A stretch of 64,000 bases of DNA from Cardinalis cardinalis (GCA_014549065.1 JACDOX010000262.1:328526-392525), one strand, 5' to 3'; numbered from the stretch's first letter, positions 10,901-25,900 are shown. Program-made: numbers and translations. Notes: generated by a model from the sequence alone, not told the origin.

Positions 10901-13900
10901 AATTCCACGGCCAGGAGACATGGAATGGACATGCTGGAATAACCTGGAGGACAAAGGAGCACTTCAAGAAATGTGAAACACAGGAGGAAAGAGAGGATGA
11001 GAAGCAGAGTAAAGATGCAGCAGAGAGCAANTCCTGGTAAGGGAAAGGCAACAGCCAAACTGCACCTACCAGCCCTTATTCTACAGATATGACCTGGAAT
11101 TTATAACTGAGAGATTGTCCCAACCCCTTTGCCAAATCACCCATGGGCTGACATGGGACTGTGGGGTCCCTGGTTTCTGTCCATTAGATCAGCCANGCAC
11201 CCAAAGCAAGGGGGGCACAACAAGAACGCCCCTGCTCTTGTGAACAGCACATCCCTGCTCCCATCCTGCATCCCTTCACCACTCTGAAATCACATCTAGA
11301 CAGCAGAGCACAAAGAATTGTTTGCAATGAGTNCACATAACTGCTTCCTCATCTTTTCAATTCCCTGGGCTTCTCCTAAATCTGTTAAATCAGAAACACT
11401 TGAATCCTTTCTGGCCTTTCTCACCCCACCTGAGGTATCACCTGTCTCAGCTGCACTGGGCAGTCATTACCAGGCACCAAGTTAACAAAGTCCATTCTCT
11501 GGCCTTCCCTGCCCTTTCTGCAGCCTCTCACTGTCAATGAGCTGCTGGCAGAGGCTGCCCTGGCAGGCTGCCCTTGTCAGAGCACAGCAGGGTCAGTGCA
11601 GGGCTGGCAGCAATGCCACTCCCCCAGGCTCACCAGCAATCACACAGGAACAGCACCCTGAACACCTCCAGAGCTCTCAGCCCCCTAGGGGACTTGCACA
11701 ACCCTGTCCAAGCACTCCAGCNTGTTCATGCTTTGAATGAGTTTGTGTTTATCAGACCAGCCCCATCGCCTCCCTCCACCAAAGCTCTTCTACCAATATT
11801 TGCAGTTTCCCTGCCTGCTGCCAGGCTCATGATGAGCTTTGACTTCTGGTCAGGACTGGAGGGCAGCCCCCTCCCCTGGGGCACCCAGAGGTACCTGCAG
11901 CCCTGCTGCCATCCTCTCCCAGCTGGCACTGCCCTGCCCTTGCCCTGTACAGCCAAGCCCAGGTGTCCTTCTGGGGTCTGATCCCACGACTGACATCAAC
12001 AGAACACCTGCTGACTTTGGATCAGGTTTCCAGAGATGCAGCAGGAGAGCCCAGCCTCTGAAGTGCCCTACAGAAAGTGTCCTGAAGTGTCCTACAGAAA
12101 CCTCAGCTCCTGCTTCAGGTGGATCTTTTNGTCTCTTGTGGATGCAAAGATTTGTTTTGCCACTACAAAGACCCAAAATACTTCAGTGAAAGTGGAGGAG
12201 GATGGNAAGCAGCATCATTAGTTTTCCTTACAAAACAGCTTTTTAAAGTGAGAACAACTCATTAAGAACAGAGGCAAGGCTGTCAACTACTTTACAGCCA
12301 AACAAGCACAAATTCTCNCTTGGTTTTGCTGGTTGCCACTAAATGAACTAATTTCTCATTGCAGCCGGAGAGGGAAGTCTACTGAGTCAGTAACAACTTA
12401 CACTGCAGCCCAACTCCATAAAAAATGTCCCCAGTCACAAGTGTCACCCTGTAGGCTAAATAAAACCTCTCTGTGTGCTGGCTTGGCTAAAATGAGCCCC
12501 AGCACAGAGCAAGGTTACCAAGGGAAGCTCCTCTGTGGCACAAAAAAAGGAGTTTGTGGTGCTGTTTGAACTGCAGAGCAGCAACCTGACGTGTTGTGGT
12601 GCAGGTTGGGATTAGCAAACATGAGTATCCAGCTGGCTGGAAGCAAACACTGGCTCTGAGAAGCTCCCAGAGCAGTTTATCAAGCCAACACTTTCTCTGC
12701 AGAAGGGAGCATTTAAACAGCTACATAAAATTCTTTATTTTTCAGTTGGTCACAGCCAACATCGAGATCATCTCAGGCTGAGATTTCAGACNATGAATAA
12801 TCACTGTTTTGGGCAAGAACTCCCTCTAAGTTTATGGAGTTAACTGAGAGGGGGAATGAAGATGAATTGAGACATTAGGAAGTCACATTTTCTTATCTGC
12901 AAAGGATTTAGGCTGCCACTCCTGANTTGCTGTAGGCCTGATAAAACCACAGGGCAATTCCAATTGTGACTGCAACTCCAATGCATGACCTGGAATTTAG
13001 GCCAGATGTGGAGTGCTCTGAAATGAACCTGCAGCCCACAATCTGAGTCTGCTGTGCTACAGCAACACTCATAATTCATAGCTTACAGCCCAGGCTTAAT
13101 TTANGGCCTGCCTCCCATTTTTATTTTTTCTGACTCACCCTTCATTAGGCAGACAGCAATATTTAGCTAATCTAGTCTTCAAAGAGCTTTGCATATTAAC
13201 TCACAACAGCCTGGCCAGCAGCCACGAATAACTACCACTGTACTTAAAAAGGAAGAAATAAGGCAGGGAAGCCATCCCAAGGAGGTGAGCCAGATCCCTC
13301 CGGGGAGGGATGTTCTCTCTTCAGCAGACAGAGGAGCCTCTCCCCAAAGGTACAACAGGAAATATCTTGCCTGCTGTGGCAACAACCAGGTATTTATCCC
13401 TGCAAGTCTTCAGCAGGACTGGGAGGCACAAAAATNTCAAGAGAGGGTCAGGTGTAGAGTTCCAGCAAAGTCCTTGGGTNAGGTCAACCCAGCCAGCCCC
13501 TGCTGCAGCCCTTCCCTGGGACACACTCAGTGCTGCACGAGGGCCCTCCCCTCCATCACACACCTTCCTGCCAAGGTGGGCTCAGATCCCAAGAGGATCA
13601 GCTGCAATCTGGTGATCTCCCAGCTTTCCTCAGCCTCCTCTGCACCACTGCAGGGAACTGGCCCTCAAACCCCCTCTCCCCTCAGGATGGCTCTGCTGCC
13701 AGTCCTGCTCTCACCTCTGGAAAGCAAATGCACTCCACCTGCTGTGAGGGCAGGGTTTATTCCAGCAACCAACCAACCAACCAACCAACCAACCAACCAA
13801 GAGCTCCAGGAATCAGCAGTGTCTCCTCAGTTTCCCAAACAAGCAGCCCCTCCACAGGCAGGATGTGCTCCCAGGCAGCCCCCAGCCCTGCCCTCCCCAC

Positions 13901-16900
13901 CCAGCTGCACCCCTTTGCTGCAAGCCTGGCACTCACCTTTGAGAGCCCTCCCACTTCTAAGTAAAAGCAGATGATGAAGATGTTCCAGGTGACCCAGACT
14001 GCAGTCCAGATGGCATACTGGGAAGGAATGGGATGGGGAGAGAGAATAAACATTAGGAAGTCACTGGAATGAGTGTNTGTGTATATATGTATTTATATTG
14101 ATGTACNTGTGCTCTGGCTGGAGGCAGTGGAATGCCCTGAGTCAGCACTGAAATCNTTTTTCTCTCCCTCTGTTCGTGTTCCATGTTCAGATGCTCTCTT
14201 GCCTGAAAAGCCACACAGGAGTCTGGAGGGCTGGAAGAGTTTCTGNGCTGCATTTTTCCAGCCCCTCACCCCCCTCTCTGCTGGGCAGCGTTGGGGCACA
14301 GAGAGAATGATCTGAACCCCCCCGAGCTGGGCACAGGCAGATTCCCGAGCACAGCCAGGCCCTCCTGCCGGAGCAGCATGCAGGGCCGGATCCCCCAGGG
14401 GCTTTGCTCCGTCCCCATCCCGCGGCACAGCCCCCAGGGCACAGGCTGTGGGCGTCACTCACTCACCACCACGATGTAGCGGGGCCGGTACTGGATGGTG
14501 CCGAAGAGCCCCAGGATGACGATGATGATGTGCAGGAAGTTGGCGAGGATTGGGGCCCACTGGTAGCCCAGGAAGTCGAACACTTGCCTCTCTAGAGCNG
14601 CCAGCTGGGAGGGAGAAGGACAAGGAGAGTCACAGTTCTGCACCCAGAGCGTTCGTGCTCAAGGTTTTCACACGCTCGCTGAGCAAAGCCCTGCAGCAGC
14701 TGAAGGTGGGACTCCGTTCCCAAAGCAATCTGAACCAGGTCAGTGGGACACAAGGTTTGCTCACACATACCCCACCACTCTGCTCCCACCCCAGCTCCTC
14801 TGATGGCTGAGCTCCAGTGCTGTGTGGTGTCACTGTCATAATTTCTGAAAAATCCCTTCGCCAGGATTTCTTCTCCTGGGAAGCTGAGAAGCCTCGGAGA
14901 AAAAATGAAAACAATAATTGCTTCTCCCTGTTTTGCTTCTCCCTGTTTTGCTTCTCCCTGTTTTGCTGCTTTGGAATGTGGTCTGGAGATTGTTTATCCA
15001 ACAGGTGGTTGTTTGATTTCACTATTCATGGGAATTGTTTTTACTTAATAACCAATCACAGGAGGAGTCAGTCATGAGTTTTCCCTATCATTTATTGTAA
15101 CCTTCTGTCTGTATCCTTTCTCTATTCTTTAGTATTGTTTTAGTATTTAGTATTATTTTTCTATACTTAGTATTATTCTTTAGTATAGCATTCTTTGAAT
15201 ATAATATCATATCATAAAATAATAAATTAGCCTTCTAAGAACATGGAGTCAGATTCTCAATTCCTCCTTCGTCCTGGGGACCCCAAAAATCCCACAGTGT
15301 GGGGCATTCCTCTGTGGGGCTCGGGCAGAGGGGAGCAGAGGGATGGTAACATCTTAAATGTTGAATGTGAAATATGTCCACAAAGATGTCAGTGTAACTT
15401 TCTAGAGCTCATTTGTCAGAGCCTTCAGCATCACTCCATCATTCCTGACACCTCCTGTGTCTCTGCTCTCCAGCACACATCCATCAAAGTGAGGGAGAGG
15501 AGGAAACTCTCTCCTCCACATTTGCCCCTCAGAAAATGCTGCCACCAGTAAGGAAATTCTGCCAACACATCAGTTTTCCAGGACAGGCTGTGCTCCTCTC
15601 CAGCACTAATAGCATGGTTCAAGGCTAGTGCTGTGCTCTACACATAAAACTCCATTACTGCTGGAGNGCTGGGGCTGATTTCCAAACCATATCTGCATAA
15701 AGATGTGGTTTTTACCTGTAGCCATCATCTGTGTATCAGACNACATCTGGTACCCTGGCCCTGAGCCTCTCTGCAGCTGAAAGAGAACAATGCAATTGCT
15801 TGCTGGCCTTTGCATGCCCACAGCCCTTAAATGATGTATCTACAGGAGAGTTATAGTGAGTGTAGGGGGAAAACTGCTAATGCAGGTTTTTCTGCTGTGC
15901 CCAGCCTTGCATGGAGAGATCTTCTCTTTTTTTGTCTTTATTAACACAGTGCAAGCCCCTCCATGGACCTGTGTCNTTCCTGTCAGTACAAGATTTGAAA
16001 GTATGTTGAATTATCACAGCAGGCCACTGGGATTGCATTATGACATTTCATATTTATTTTTGGCTAAATAAATAATTACAATTTACTATCAACAGTCAAT
16101 ATTAATTTAACTCACAATCAGGCATTAACCATGAGTAATCCTGGTCTGCTGTGTGTAATCAGCTCTGTGACACCTTTTCCTGGCTGGGATCTAAGCAGCA
16201 GTGCTTCTGTGATGGCTTAAAGCATTTAAAGATGTGAGTGGCTGCAGGTTCCTCTCAAGCCCCAGGATAAGAGAAGCCACATCTATTAAATGGCCATTAT
16301 TCCTCCTTCTTCCTGGCTCAGGGGGGAAATTGCCTTCACACCTCTCTTGGGCTAGGAAGGTATTGCAATTCCCAACACTACTTTGAAAGTTCAATAAAAA
16401 TCTGTATTTCAAAGGAATCTGTGGTTAAGGGCAATCAGGCAAGGAGGGGATAGGCAGCTTTCCCTCTACGATATCTTATTGCCAATAAAGAAGGACAGAG
16501 AGNGGGGAAGGAATGGAGCCAGTCACCAAATCTCTCTTTTCTGCCAAATAATCTTCCCTGAGAAGCAACACCCTCTGATCCCTCTGAAGCGCCTGGAGAT
16601 GCTGTGGGCCGAGTGCTGCCCCCCCAGCGCAGCAGGTTTGCCACACCAGCCACAGGTTAAANACTTAATCCCTCAGGAGGGATTAACACACATACCTTAA
16701 CGACACTGGGACAGTTGGGATCCTGACTGGCTGGCAATGGGCCCCTCGACTGTGCCTGCTTCATCCAATCAGGCATTTAATTGGCTTTGTGTGCTGCAGG
16801 AGGGGTGGGAGAGCCTCACCCGGCCCGGGGACACAATGGGTGTTCACTGAACCTGCCCTGCCTCCCCTCCTGCTGCAGGCTCTAAAGATCAGGGTGAGCA

Positions 16901-19900
16901 CAGATCCTCCGACCCAGCCTCCTGCCATGAGCTCCCCACGCCAGAATCAGGGCAAGCCGTGTCTGGAGGAGTGTTTTCTTCTCCATTCTACTCCACGAGT
17001 ATTTGTCATTAGGGCTGTATAAATTCATCCTGCCACAGCCTGGTGATGGTTCCTGGTTTGTTTGCACCAGGAAGAGATTGGGCTGCAAGTGACAGATAAT
17101 GACCACCCTGGAGATGGACCTGCCAATCTACACAGCTTNGGATTTGGGCACAGCTCCTTGAGAAGTCTTTGGATTCTTCCCCATAACCCTGAATATTATN
17201 TTCACACCATACTTCCTTCTCCCTCACCTCCCTTGTCTCCAGGTTCTTTCCATCCTCATTCACTTTCTTGTGCCACCTTCCAGCATTATTAAACTGGTTT
17301 TGTGTACCTGGGAGCTGCAGGCAAGACTCAGCTGCTCCAGAGACGGGCTGTGCCCATCTGCTGGCTCAGGGAAGGAGAGGGGATGTGGGATGTGTGAGCT
17401 CACACAAGCTGTTTCCTCATCTATAAAAAAAATAAATTCTGANTTTCTGTAAAACATATTGGTGACAAGCAAATGCTACTGATGCAACTCCAACACTGTG
17501 TTAGTGACAGGCAGGGAGTGAGTCTGTGCTGCAATCCAGCCTTTGGAAATGCAGCCTGAAGTTATCCTGGGCTTCCCCCTGCTCCCTCAGGAACTTACCA
17601 TAATGAAGGAAATATTTGCTGAAAACAAATTGATAAACAGCCATTTCACTCATTACACTGCAGGTCTGTGTGCACAGCTTACCCCCAAAATGCTGCTGAG
17701 ATTTGCCAGCAAACAGGGCTGGTGCTGGGGCTGTGTTGGCCTNGATTTGGGGCTGGCATGTGAAGAATGTCACAGTGTCCTTCAGCCCCGGTCCCTCCAG
17801 CCCTGCTCAGAGATGGCAGGGTCAGGGTTTGCCCTGATCTATCTGTGCCCTCGTACTGAGCCTCTCCGGGTGCCTCTGAGCAGGGAAATGCCATCTTTCT
17901 CTTGTGCTGCCAGGTTTGTGCACAGCAATATCCTCGCTGTGGTGCTCCTACAATGATTCACAGCGTCCTATTGAGAGAGCCTATTATATTCCAGAGATAC
18001 TGGTTGTAAAGAGAAATGTCACAAATTGTGGCACAAGTTTCAACCCACTCAAAGCTGACAGGACCTTTCCATCAGGGAGGACAAATTTTTCTTCTTTATG
18101 ACTGTTCATCTTAAAACCCGGGCTCCTTCTGCTCCTTTTGCTTCTCTAACCCATAGTATACTTTTACCTTTCATTCTTTAAATTAAATGATTTATTGCAN
18201 CACTAAAATCAGAAGAGTTGTGGCAGAATTTTCTCTCCTGAAATAAACCCCATTTCTGCTGATCTGAGTGAAACTGGAGTAGCAAATAACCACGTGAAGC
18301 AATTGTTAGCCAGGCAAACAACACAAGCCAAAGCTCTCTCTTGGGCCATCATTCATTTATACAGCTGGGGAAGAGCTGAAAGGCAGAGGGATGTTCTGCA
18401 GCTCATGGAGCCCATCCCATAGCCCACACACAGGGAGCACAGAGAGCTCTGGACATGCTCAGGGGCATCACAACNTAAAACTGCTCCAGAGGGGGAAGCT
18501 GTACCTGAGCTGGAGGGGTGCCCACAGCAAAATAGCAAAAAAGCCCTAGAAAACATCACAAAACATGGGCCAGTTCCTTACTGGGGGCTCAAACCTCTCC
18601 AATGGCTCTGGCAGGACAGTGTCACTGGCAGGTGTCACTGCCAGCAGGACACTCCGAGCTGGCTCAGNATGGCCTGGGGGTGCCTGTTTGAATTCCAGGC
18701 ACTCAAATCTTTTCTATCCCCTCAACTTTGTCTTCTGTTGCTCCTCTCCTGCTGATAAGCCGTGGAGTCCAACCTGCTCCCCTGTGCCCCATACTGCTGA
18801 GGAGGAAGGGATGCTGCTGAANAGTCAGGTACCTGTAATTCCTTAACTCCCTGTCCTTTATAGCCTACTATCAAAGCCATGTTATCAGCTAGATTTGCTC
18901 TTCTTAATTTATTAAGCTTTTAAAGCCTTTAATCTTATTTGGTTTGTATCTGTGTCTTTCACCGCATTTCTGAAATCAATTGNGACACAAAAGAAAAAAA
19001 TATCAGTCTCAAGACAAGGTGATGTGACTCACACAGACACAGGAAAGGTGCTCAGAAAACCCCACAACAGGTACAGTCACTCATCCATTTGTATCTGTTT
19101 CTGTAAGCAAACCTGCTTTTAACCTTTCCAAGTTAAGCTTCAAATTGAAATGTAAGAAATAGATATCNAAAAGGGCAATAAAGGGAACAAATAGGATAGG
19201 CTGATCTTACTCCTGAAAAAAACAAACAAACAAACAAAAAANCCCCAACCAATAAAACAACAAAAAAGAGAAGAAAAAATGTTTTACCCAGAAACCCAGG
19301 CAATTTTCCACTTGACCTATAAGAAAACAACCTGAAAACTCCTTTGCTACTCCTTGTCTCTCAGTGCTGTGAGGACACAGCAGCACCAGCTCTTGCTCCT
19401 CCTCCAGCTTCAACTGGGACTNAATTTCCACTTAACCCCCTGTCTGTGCTCTCTGTCCAGCCTGAGCCCAGCAGAGCCTCAGCTGCAGCCCCGGGTCCCC
19501 CCTGCCCTGCTGGGATGCTGCTCTGGCTCCTGGCTGATCCCAATGCCCTGATCCAGGGTTTGATTTCCTGCCAAGTGGCTTCACTTTTTAAGATGCTCTT
19601 TCTTTGTCTGCTGTGCAAGCACCATCACAGCTTTCACTGGAAAAGGCCTTTCCCTGAGGAAAAACCTGCACTGGTTTCCTGAGGTGTTTTGGCCATGGGA
19701 TGTGATGGCTCGAGCTCAGGGCTAAGNCTCAGTGCTATGACCCCTGTGATGGAAATTTATATCCTGCTACCTGAAACAGCAGGAAGAAATTAAAAAGTCT
19801 CAGACTNTATAATTTGAAAAATATATCTATTTCGGTTTTGAACACAAATATATTTTTTTTTGTTGTTCTTAAGTTTGGCAATACTAAAGACCTGTCTGCA

Positions 19901-22900
19901 GTTTATCATTATTAATATATTGGTATTATTATGACATAATGTTTAATTCTACATAGCTTTCTATATAATTCCTTTGACTTTGTAAATGCTGGGACAATGC
20001 TAGAACTAAAGAATCCTAAACCCAAGCTGTTGTGTGCTGAAACTATCAAAAGTGAGCAAAAAAAAAAATCCCTTCTGTGCCAGTGCTTATTCAAGGTAGA
20101 GAAGATTCTGTGAGTAGAAAAACAATTAAACAATGTCTGCTTTTACCACAGTGGCTGCACTTCTAAATAAATACGAATGGTTGCAATAGCTGTTTAATTA
20201 AGTTTATCTGGAAAAGCAGCTCAGTGAGCCATTACTTCCCATCCCCAAATGGAGNGGCTGGTTCTGTGAGGTGCCACGTCCTTGTCTCTCCCAAAGTCAG
20301 CCTCTCACATGCCCACACCCGCTGCATTCATGAAATCTCATTTTTCTTCAGTAAGTGTTGTCAAGGAAACCTTCCTTGGGGCCTCGTGATCCACAGCTCC
20401 TTTCCCAGCATCCCTCTCCCCACCCCAGAGGTCAAGAGACTAATTGCACAGGAGGGCTCTGTTTGTCACTTGGTCTCTCAGGCAGCCTTGGTCACTCTGG
20501 CCACTGTGTACAATGTGCCCCATTCTCTGCTCCTCTGCTCTGTTTTCTCCCCAGAAGCTGCTGAAACCTCTTCTGTTCATTAGAGAGGCCTCCAACAGCA
20601 GGGCTGATACCTTGAAGTAATTTATATTTATATTTATATTTATATTTATATTTATATTTATCTTTCAGAGGAAAACTGGTCACTGTGCTGGCCCTGCCAG
20701 AGGGCCCCCTGGGGCAGCAGGGGAAGTCCCCATCATGGTCCCACACCAGGTCACTCCCTGCAGCTCTCCAGCAAACACAACTTTTAGGCTGCCTTGTGCC
20801 ACATCCAAGGATCAGGACTCCCCCCAGCCCAGAACCATCCTGTGCAGAGCCTGGGCAGGTGTNAAACCCTCCCTGTGTTCAGCACAATTTCTCTGCTGAA
20901 GCCTGGAGCATGCTGCTGTTCACCATGCCAGGGCTGAGCCCTCACCTCCTCATTCCCCCTGGCCTGGCAGCTCTGAGCTCTGAGCCCTCCCATCCCAGCA
21001 TCATTCTGTGTGTGAGCAGTGACACTCCCAGGAGTGCCACTGCTGTGACCCTGAGCTCTGAGCTTTGTGCTGCCAAAGCCTCCCAGAAACATCTGAGCTG
21101 CAAAGATGTGTCATTGCTCAGTCCCACATGCCCAAATGCTGCTTAGCACTCCAGGGAAGGCACAATCCTGCCAAACAGAAGGGATGAGACTGGCACTGAG
21201 CAGNGCAGAAGGCTGCTTGTGTCTGGAGCTGAGGCCTCCTCAGTGCATCTCAGAACCACCAGCTCTGCTCAGCTGGGACCATGCACAGCAATTCACAGAA
21301 CCATGGGGTCCTCTAGGCTGGAAAAGCCCTCTGAGACCACTGAGTCCAACTGTTCCTCAGCACTGCCAAGCCCACCACTAACCCATGTCCCCAAGAGCCA
21401 CATCTGAACATCTTTTAAATCCCCCCACAAACAATGAGTCCAACACTGCCCTGAGCAGCCTGTTCCAATGCTTGACAACCCTTTTGGCGAAGAAATTGTT
21501 CCTCATATCCACTCTAAACCTTCCCTGGAACAATCTGAGGCACACATCCAAGCAAACCTCTTAAGCCTTTTTACTCCAAGTGCTGGATTGTGCCACGGAN
21601 CTGGCAAAACATCAGGAGCTGGCAGTGCCTTTTCTAGCAAGGGAGCACAGCCCATGGCACATCCACAGGTGCTCTCTCCTCATCCACAACCTTCTCAGCA
21701 GCGTGGTCAGCAAGACAGTGAATTAGCTGAGGTTCTGAATGGTGCTCTGAATCCAGCTCCTGGGAAAAAGAATGCTTCCTAGGANGAATGCTTTGGGAAA
21801 AGTATTGCTCTGGATTGCTTGAACTTCTCCCAAATCAGGGTCAGTCACATGTCTGTGAGGCTTGTGCTCTGTACCCCTCACAGCCTCTGGCCTGTCTGGT
21901 TTTATGGATCCCAGGGGTGCAGGCAGCACTGGGTATGGGAGCTGCTGTTCCCTGTGCTCCTGCCTGTGTCTCCTGGGGCACCTCAGCTCTGCTGTGATTG
22001 CTGATTGCTGAGAGCAGCAATCAGGCTACATCCATACCCAGNTGCCTTTGTGATCCAGGCAGAAAAGCACTCTGGCAGGAATGACAAACTTGTTTTATTT
22101 GCAACCTACGTCAACACTCCAACCTAAGTTGCCCAAACATGATTAAATTAACCTGTTGTGCCCACGATGTTCTCCCCTAAGCCCCTCCAGTGTTCTTCTC
22201 CTCCCTCAGTTTCATGGCTCAGCTCTGAGTCCCCAGCTTTGGGACAGAGAGAGGAGGCACTGGNGTGGAGGGATGTGACTGCATTTGCAACTGACATAAA
22301 CCCAGGGAGTTTCTTCAACAAGTGCCTGACATTTTTATCACCCAGAGGCTCAGCCTCCACACTCCTGGCTTTCCCTCACCTGTTGAAAACTTGCTGAGCC
22401 ATCTTATCCCACCTCATGCTGCTGATCCTGGGCAAACATCCCAGCGGCTCCCCTGAACAGCATCCTGGTGTGGCTGACAGCTCCAGCTCTGGGGGAAACC
22501 TCTCCCACCAGGAGCACNAATTTCCCTGTTGCATGAAATAATATATATTAAATGTGTGCCATTATCTCAGCAGCCATTTCCCCCTGGAGATCTGCTAGCA
22601 GTTATGAACCCATCTAAACACTCCAAAGGCTGTGAGGCAGAGCAGTGCTGGAGATCAGCAGGAATTTAATTTTCTAATAGAGAGATTTATTCCCTACCAA
22701 CAGGGCTTTATATTGTGTGATCCCTGCCTCTGCTCAGCCATGAAGGCTATCTGAAGTTTGGGCTTGTTCCCACGAAAGGGATGCAGAAAAAAAAGTGAAA
22801 ATACTTGAAAATTAGCCAAGGGCTTGCTGTGTGTAGGGAATATGACCTATATCCTTTTGACCTGCTATCCTAGGCATCACCTGCTTAGCTAACAGGGAAG

Positions 22901-25900
22901 GGAAACCATNGACAGGGCTGGCACAGAAGGCACAAGGCTGCCCTGAAGCACTGCTTGGGCCAGCACTGCCCAGCCTGACTTCTCCTGATGCAGCCCTCTG
23001 GAGCCTCCTGGGTGTGGGAGCAGCAGAGTGCAAAGAGCTCAGAGATCCCACGAACTCTCATGTGTACTAGAAAGACTTTCAATTATTCAGGGATCTGACC
23101 AAAACTCTCAGTGTGTATAAAGCCCATGAGACACCAGCTGGACTCACCCAGTTTAGAAAAAAATTCTGTCTCTCTTTGCTGTTTTATAGGCACTTACTGC
23201 AAACTGCAATTTTATTTCACTGCTGTTTACCCCAAAGCAGAATTGTGGCTGTAAATACACCACTGGCAGCTTCCCCAGGGGAGCAGTAACTCTTGCTTCA
23301 GGCTCAAAAAGCCAAGCTCAGTTTTCCCTCCGTCCTGTCCACACACAGCCTAAAGACTCACTGTGACCAAGTGACACTGAGACCACTCCCTGCTTCTGGC
23401 TTTATGAATAGAAATGTTTACTGGNGTCCCCTGCCAGTCTAATTCATGGCTGGCACCTCCTCTCCAGGAAGGGTCAGCTGTGGCCTGAGTGACAAAAAGG
23501 CAAAACACCTGCAGAAAGCAAAACACCCGCAGAAAGGCACCTGAAGCCCTTTTTTCTCATCCAGCAGATGAGGGTGAGAGTTTCTTGGTGGCCATGGAGC
23601 ACAGCCAGCAAAGCCCCACTCTCTGCACAGGTCTGAGTCACAGCCGCCCTCAGGATGCTCCCAGCACATGGGGCAAACGGTCCCTGTGGTGCTGGACTTC
23701 TGCAGGAACAGAGGATCACTTTTGTAGGAACCCTTGTGAGCCCCAGGTCCCTGCTCTGTCCCCTCCCTGCACCCCCAGCTCCCACCCTGCTCCATCCAGC
23801 TCAGCTCCCCCAGCTCCTTCCTGCACATGGCACTGGGAGCTCCAGCAGCTGATCCCCTTAATTAGGTCACAAATGGATCACGTGTAAAACACTTGCACCA
23901 GCCAGATCTTCTGGAGGAAAAACACGCAAACCCTGCAACTGGGGTAAAAGCTCGGGAGAGGAAAGACGCCAAAGCTGAAATAACTCTTCAAAACTTTCTC
24001 TGGAGGAGCCTTGCTTCCGTTTCTGCTCGACAGCTGGGCCCTGCTCCCTGACACTGGAGCTAAGTGGTAGCTTTGCTTTAATTTCCTCTTGCTTCTGCTG
24101 CCATGCCAGATTGCTTGGATATTCGTAAACAGAAGGAATTTAATGAAAATTATAATTAGAGCCCTGCGGTGCTCTTGCAGGTCGCCTTTACACTGGGCTG
24201 CCTATTTACATTACAAATCAGGCTGGTGTCACTGCAGAGTCTACAGCAAGAGAGGAGAATTCATTAAAAGGGAAGCACAGGGTGGGTGAGAAATAGGGGG
24301 GAGAGAGAAAATGATATTGTTATTATTAATAATCTAGGAAATTGGGATCTGCCACCGTCTTGCTGCAGCTCTGCTCCTCGAAGGAAAGCTCGCCCTAATC
24401 AGCCTGGAGCAGGAGGGGACACAGCACAGTCACCCAGAGACCTCCATGGCAATTACTGCACAAATGGACCCTTTCTTCATAGAGCAAGGCTTNCTCACCC
24501 CACCATGAAGTGCTCTTAGCACCTAGCTGTCAGTTTGGGGTGTTAGGAAGAGACAACATGAAGCCAAAGGGATGCAATTCCCATTATTTTGCAGCTTTCC
24601 CTTTCCACCTACCAGCAGCTCCTTGTGATGCTTTTGGCCCCCTGTAATGCCACGGGCAGCAGCTCCTGCTCCCTCCACCAAAGCCCTCCAGCACAGCTGG
24701 AGACTCTCTCTTACCATCTATGCAGTGAAATTAGGAATAACAACCTCATTTTACACAGAGGATTGCTGGAGACTTGCANAAAGGTTCTGCAACATTCCAC
24801 ACCAAGAACTGTGCCTCAGCACTAACAGCATCTTCACTGCCATTGTGGTTGTTTGGACACCTACCTGCTCGTGGTGACAAAAAGAGGTGGCATTTTAAGT
24901 TGGGAACTTCCCATAATGACAGCAGTACCAACCCTAACCCCTCACCTTTCCCTTCACTGTCACATTCTCAGCACAGAGAGGTGAACCCCCCTGTTCCCAT
25001 GCCTGCATCCCCCAGATGAGAAGCTGGAGGTATTTTAGGAGTTNGGCTGCAAACAGGCCAAGTGGTTTGTTTCCATTTCATCCACACTATCATAATAAAA
25101 AGTGACCCATACTGTGACAGCTGGGTTTTAATCATCACCACTAACACTGATGTTTGTGCTTTGTCCAAAAAAAAAAACCCAAAAAACAACCAAAACACAA
25201 AAATGTGTTTAAATCAGTTAAAAAATTATAGTTAAAAAACATGGAGCCATTTTTTTCAGCTGAAAAATGGATATCAGTGAAGAAAGAAAATACTGACCAA
25301 CTCTCCCCTAATGAATGTACCAGCAAATTTCCAGGCCTGTCATCAGAGCATGAAATAAAAAAAAGAACTGGGAAGAAAANAGTATTTTGGACAAGAAAAA
25401 CATTTAGCATTTCAGCTTCTGGTTCCAGTAAAATGCTTCTGACAGGAAGAGTTTTAAATTGGAACAAACAGGAAAACAAAGATTTTGCTCAAAAGAGGGA
25501 CTGTCAGAGGCTTTCGGGGTATTGCAGGAATTTTCCAATAACCACAATCCCCACAAAGAACTTCCCTCTAAGAAGTGGATAGAAAATGAATCAATCACTA
25601 TTGATTCTCATCATCTGATTGCTTCTCTGGAAGAAAATCAGTCCTACTTAAGCAATTGATTCGTTACCTTAGCAATTACAGGTAAAACCCCTTGCTTTTC
25701 CTTGCCTCCTTCCAGGCATGCCAACTAGGGATATTCCAGTTTTGCAGCCATTTCAGNAGGCAGAGCCAATTTTATGTGATTGAGATGAGCTCTGAGCTGT
25801 CACCAGCACGCTCAGAGGTCCCTCAGAGGTGAGGAAGGCTGGGCACCTCCTGGGCTTCCTCCTCAGCTGCACCTCCCCACGAGCAGTGCACGCTGCAGAG

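Larger units (their letters stand above)
4932..13936 (-). other. NKAIN4: NKAIN4 intron 3
   Basis: A 9,005-bp intron. It holds a 57-bp unclassified repeat (4983-5039), a sense solo LTR (5040-5698), a CR1 fragment (about 6013-6210), a second copy of the 57-bp repeat (7280-7336) and a CAAC microsatellite close to the exon 3 donor (13766-13800). The rest, about 7.4-13.7 kb, is G+C-moderate unique sequence in which I recognise no exon or RNA gene. Confidence 0.85.

Noticed and set aside
14921..14965. CRISPR-like repeat array
   Set aside because: Three directly abutting 15-bp copies without spacers, inside an LTR of a vertebrate genome.
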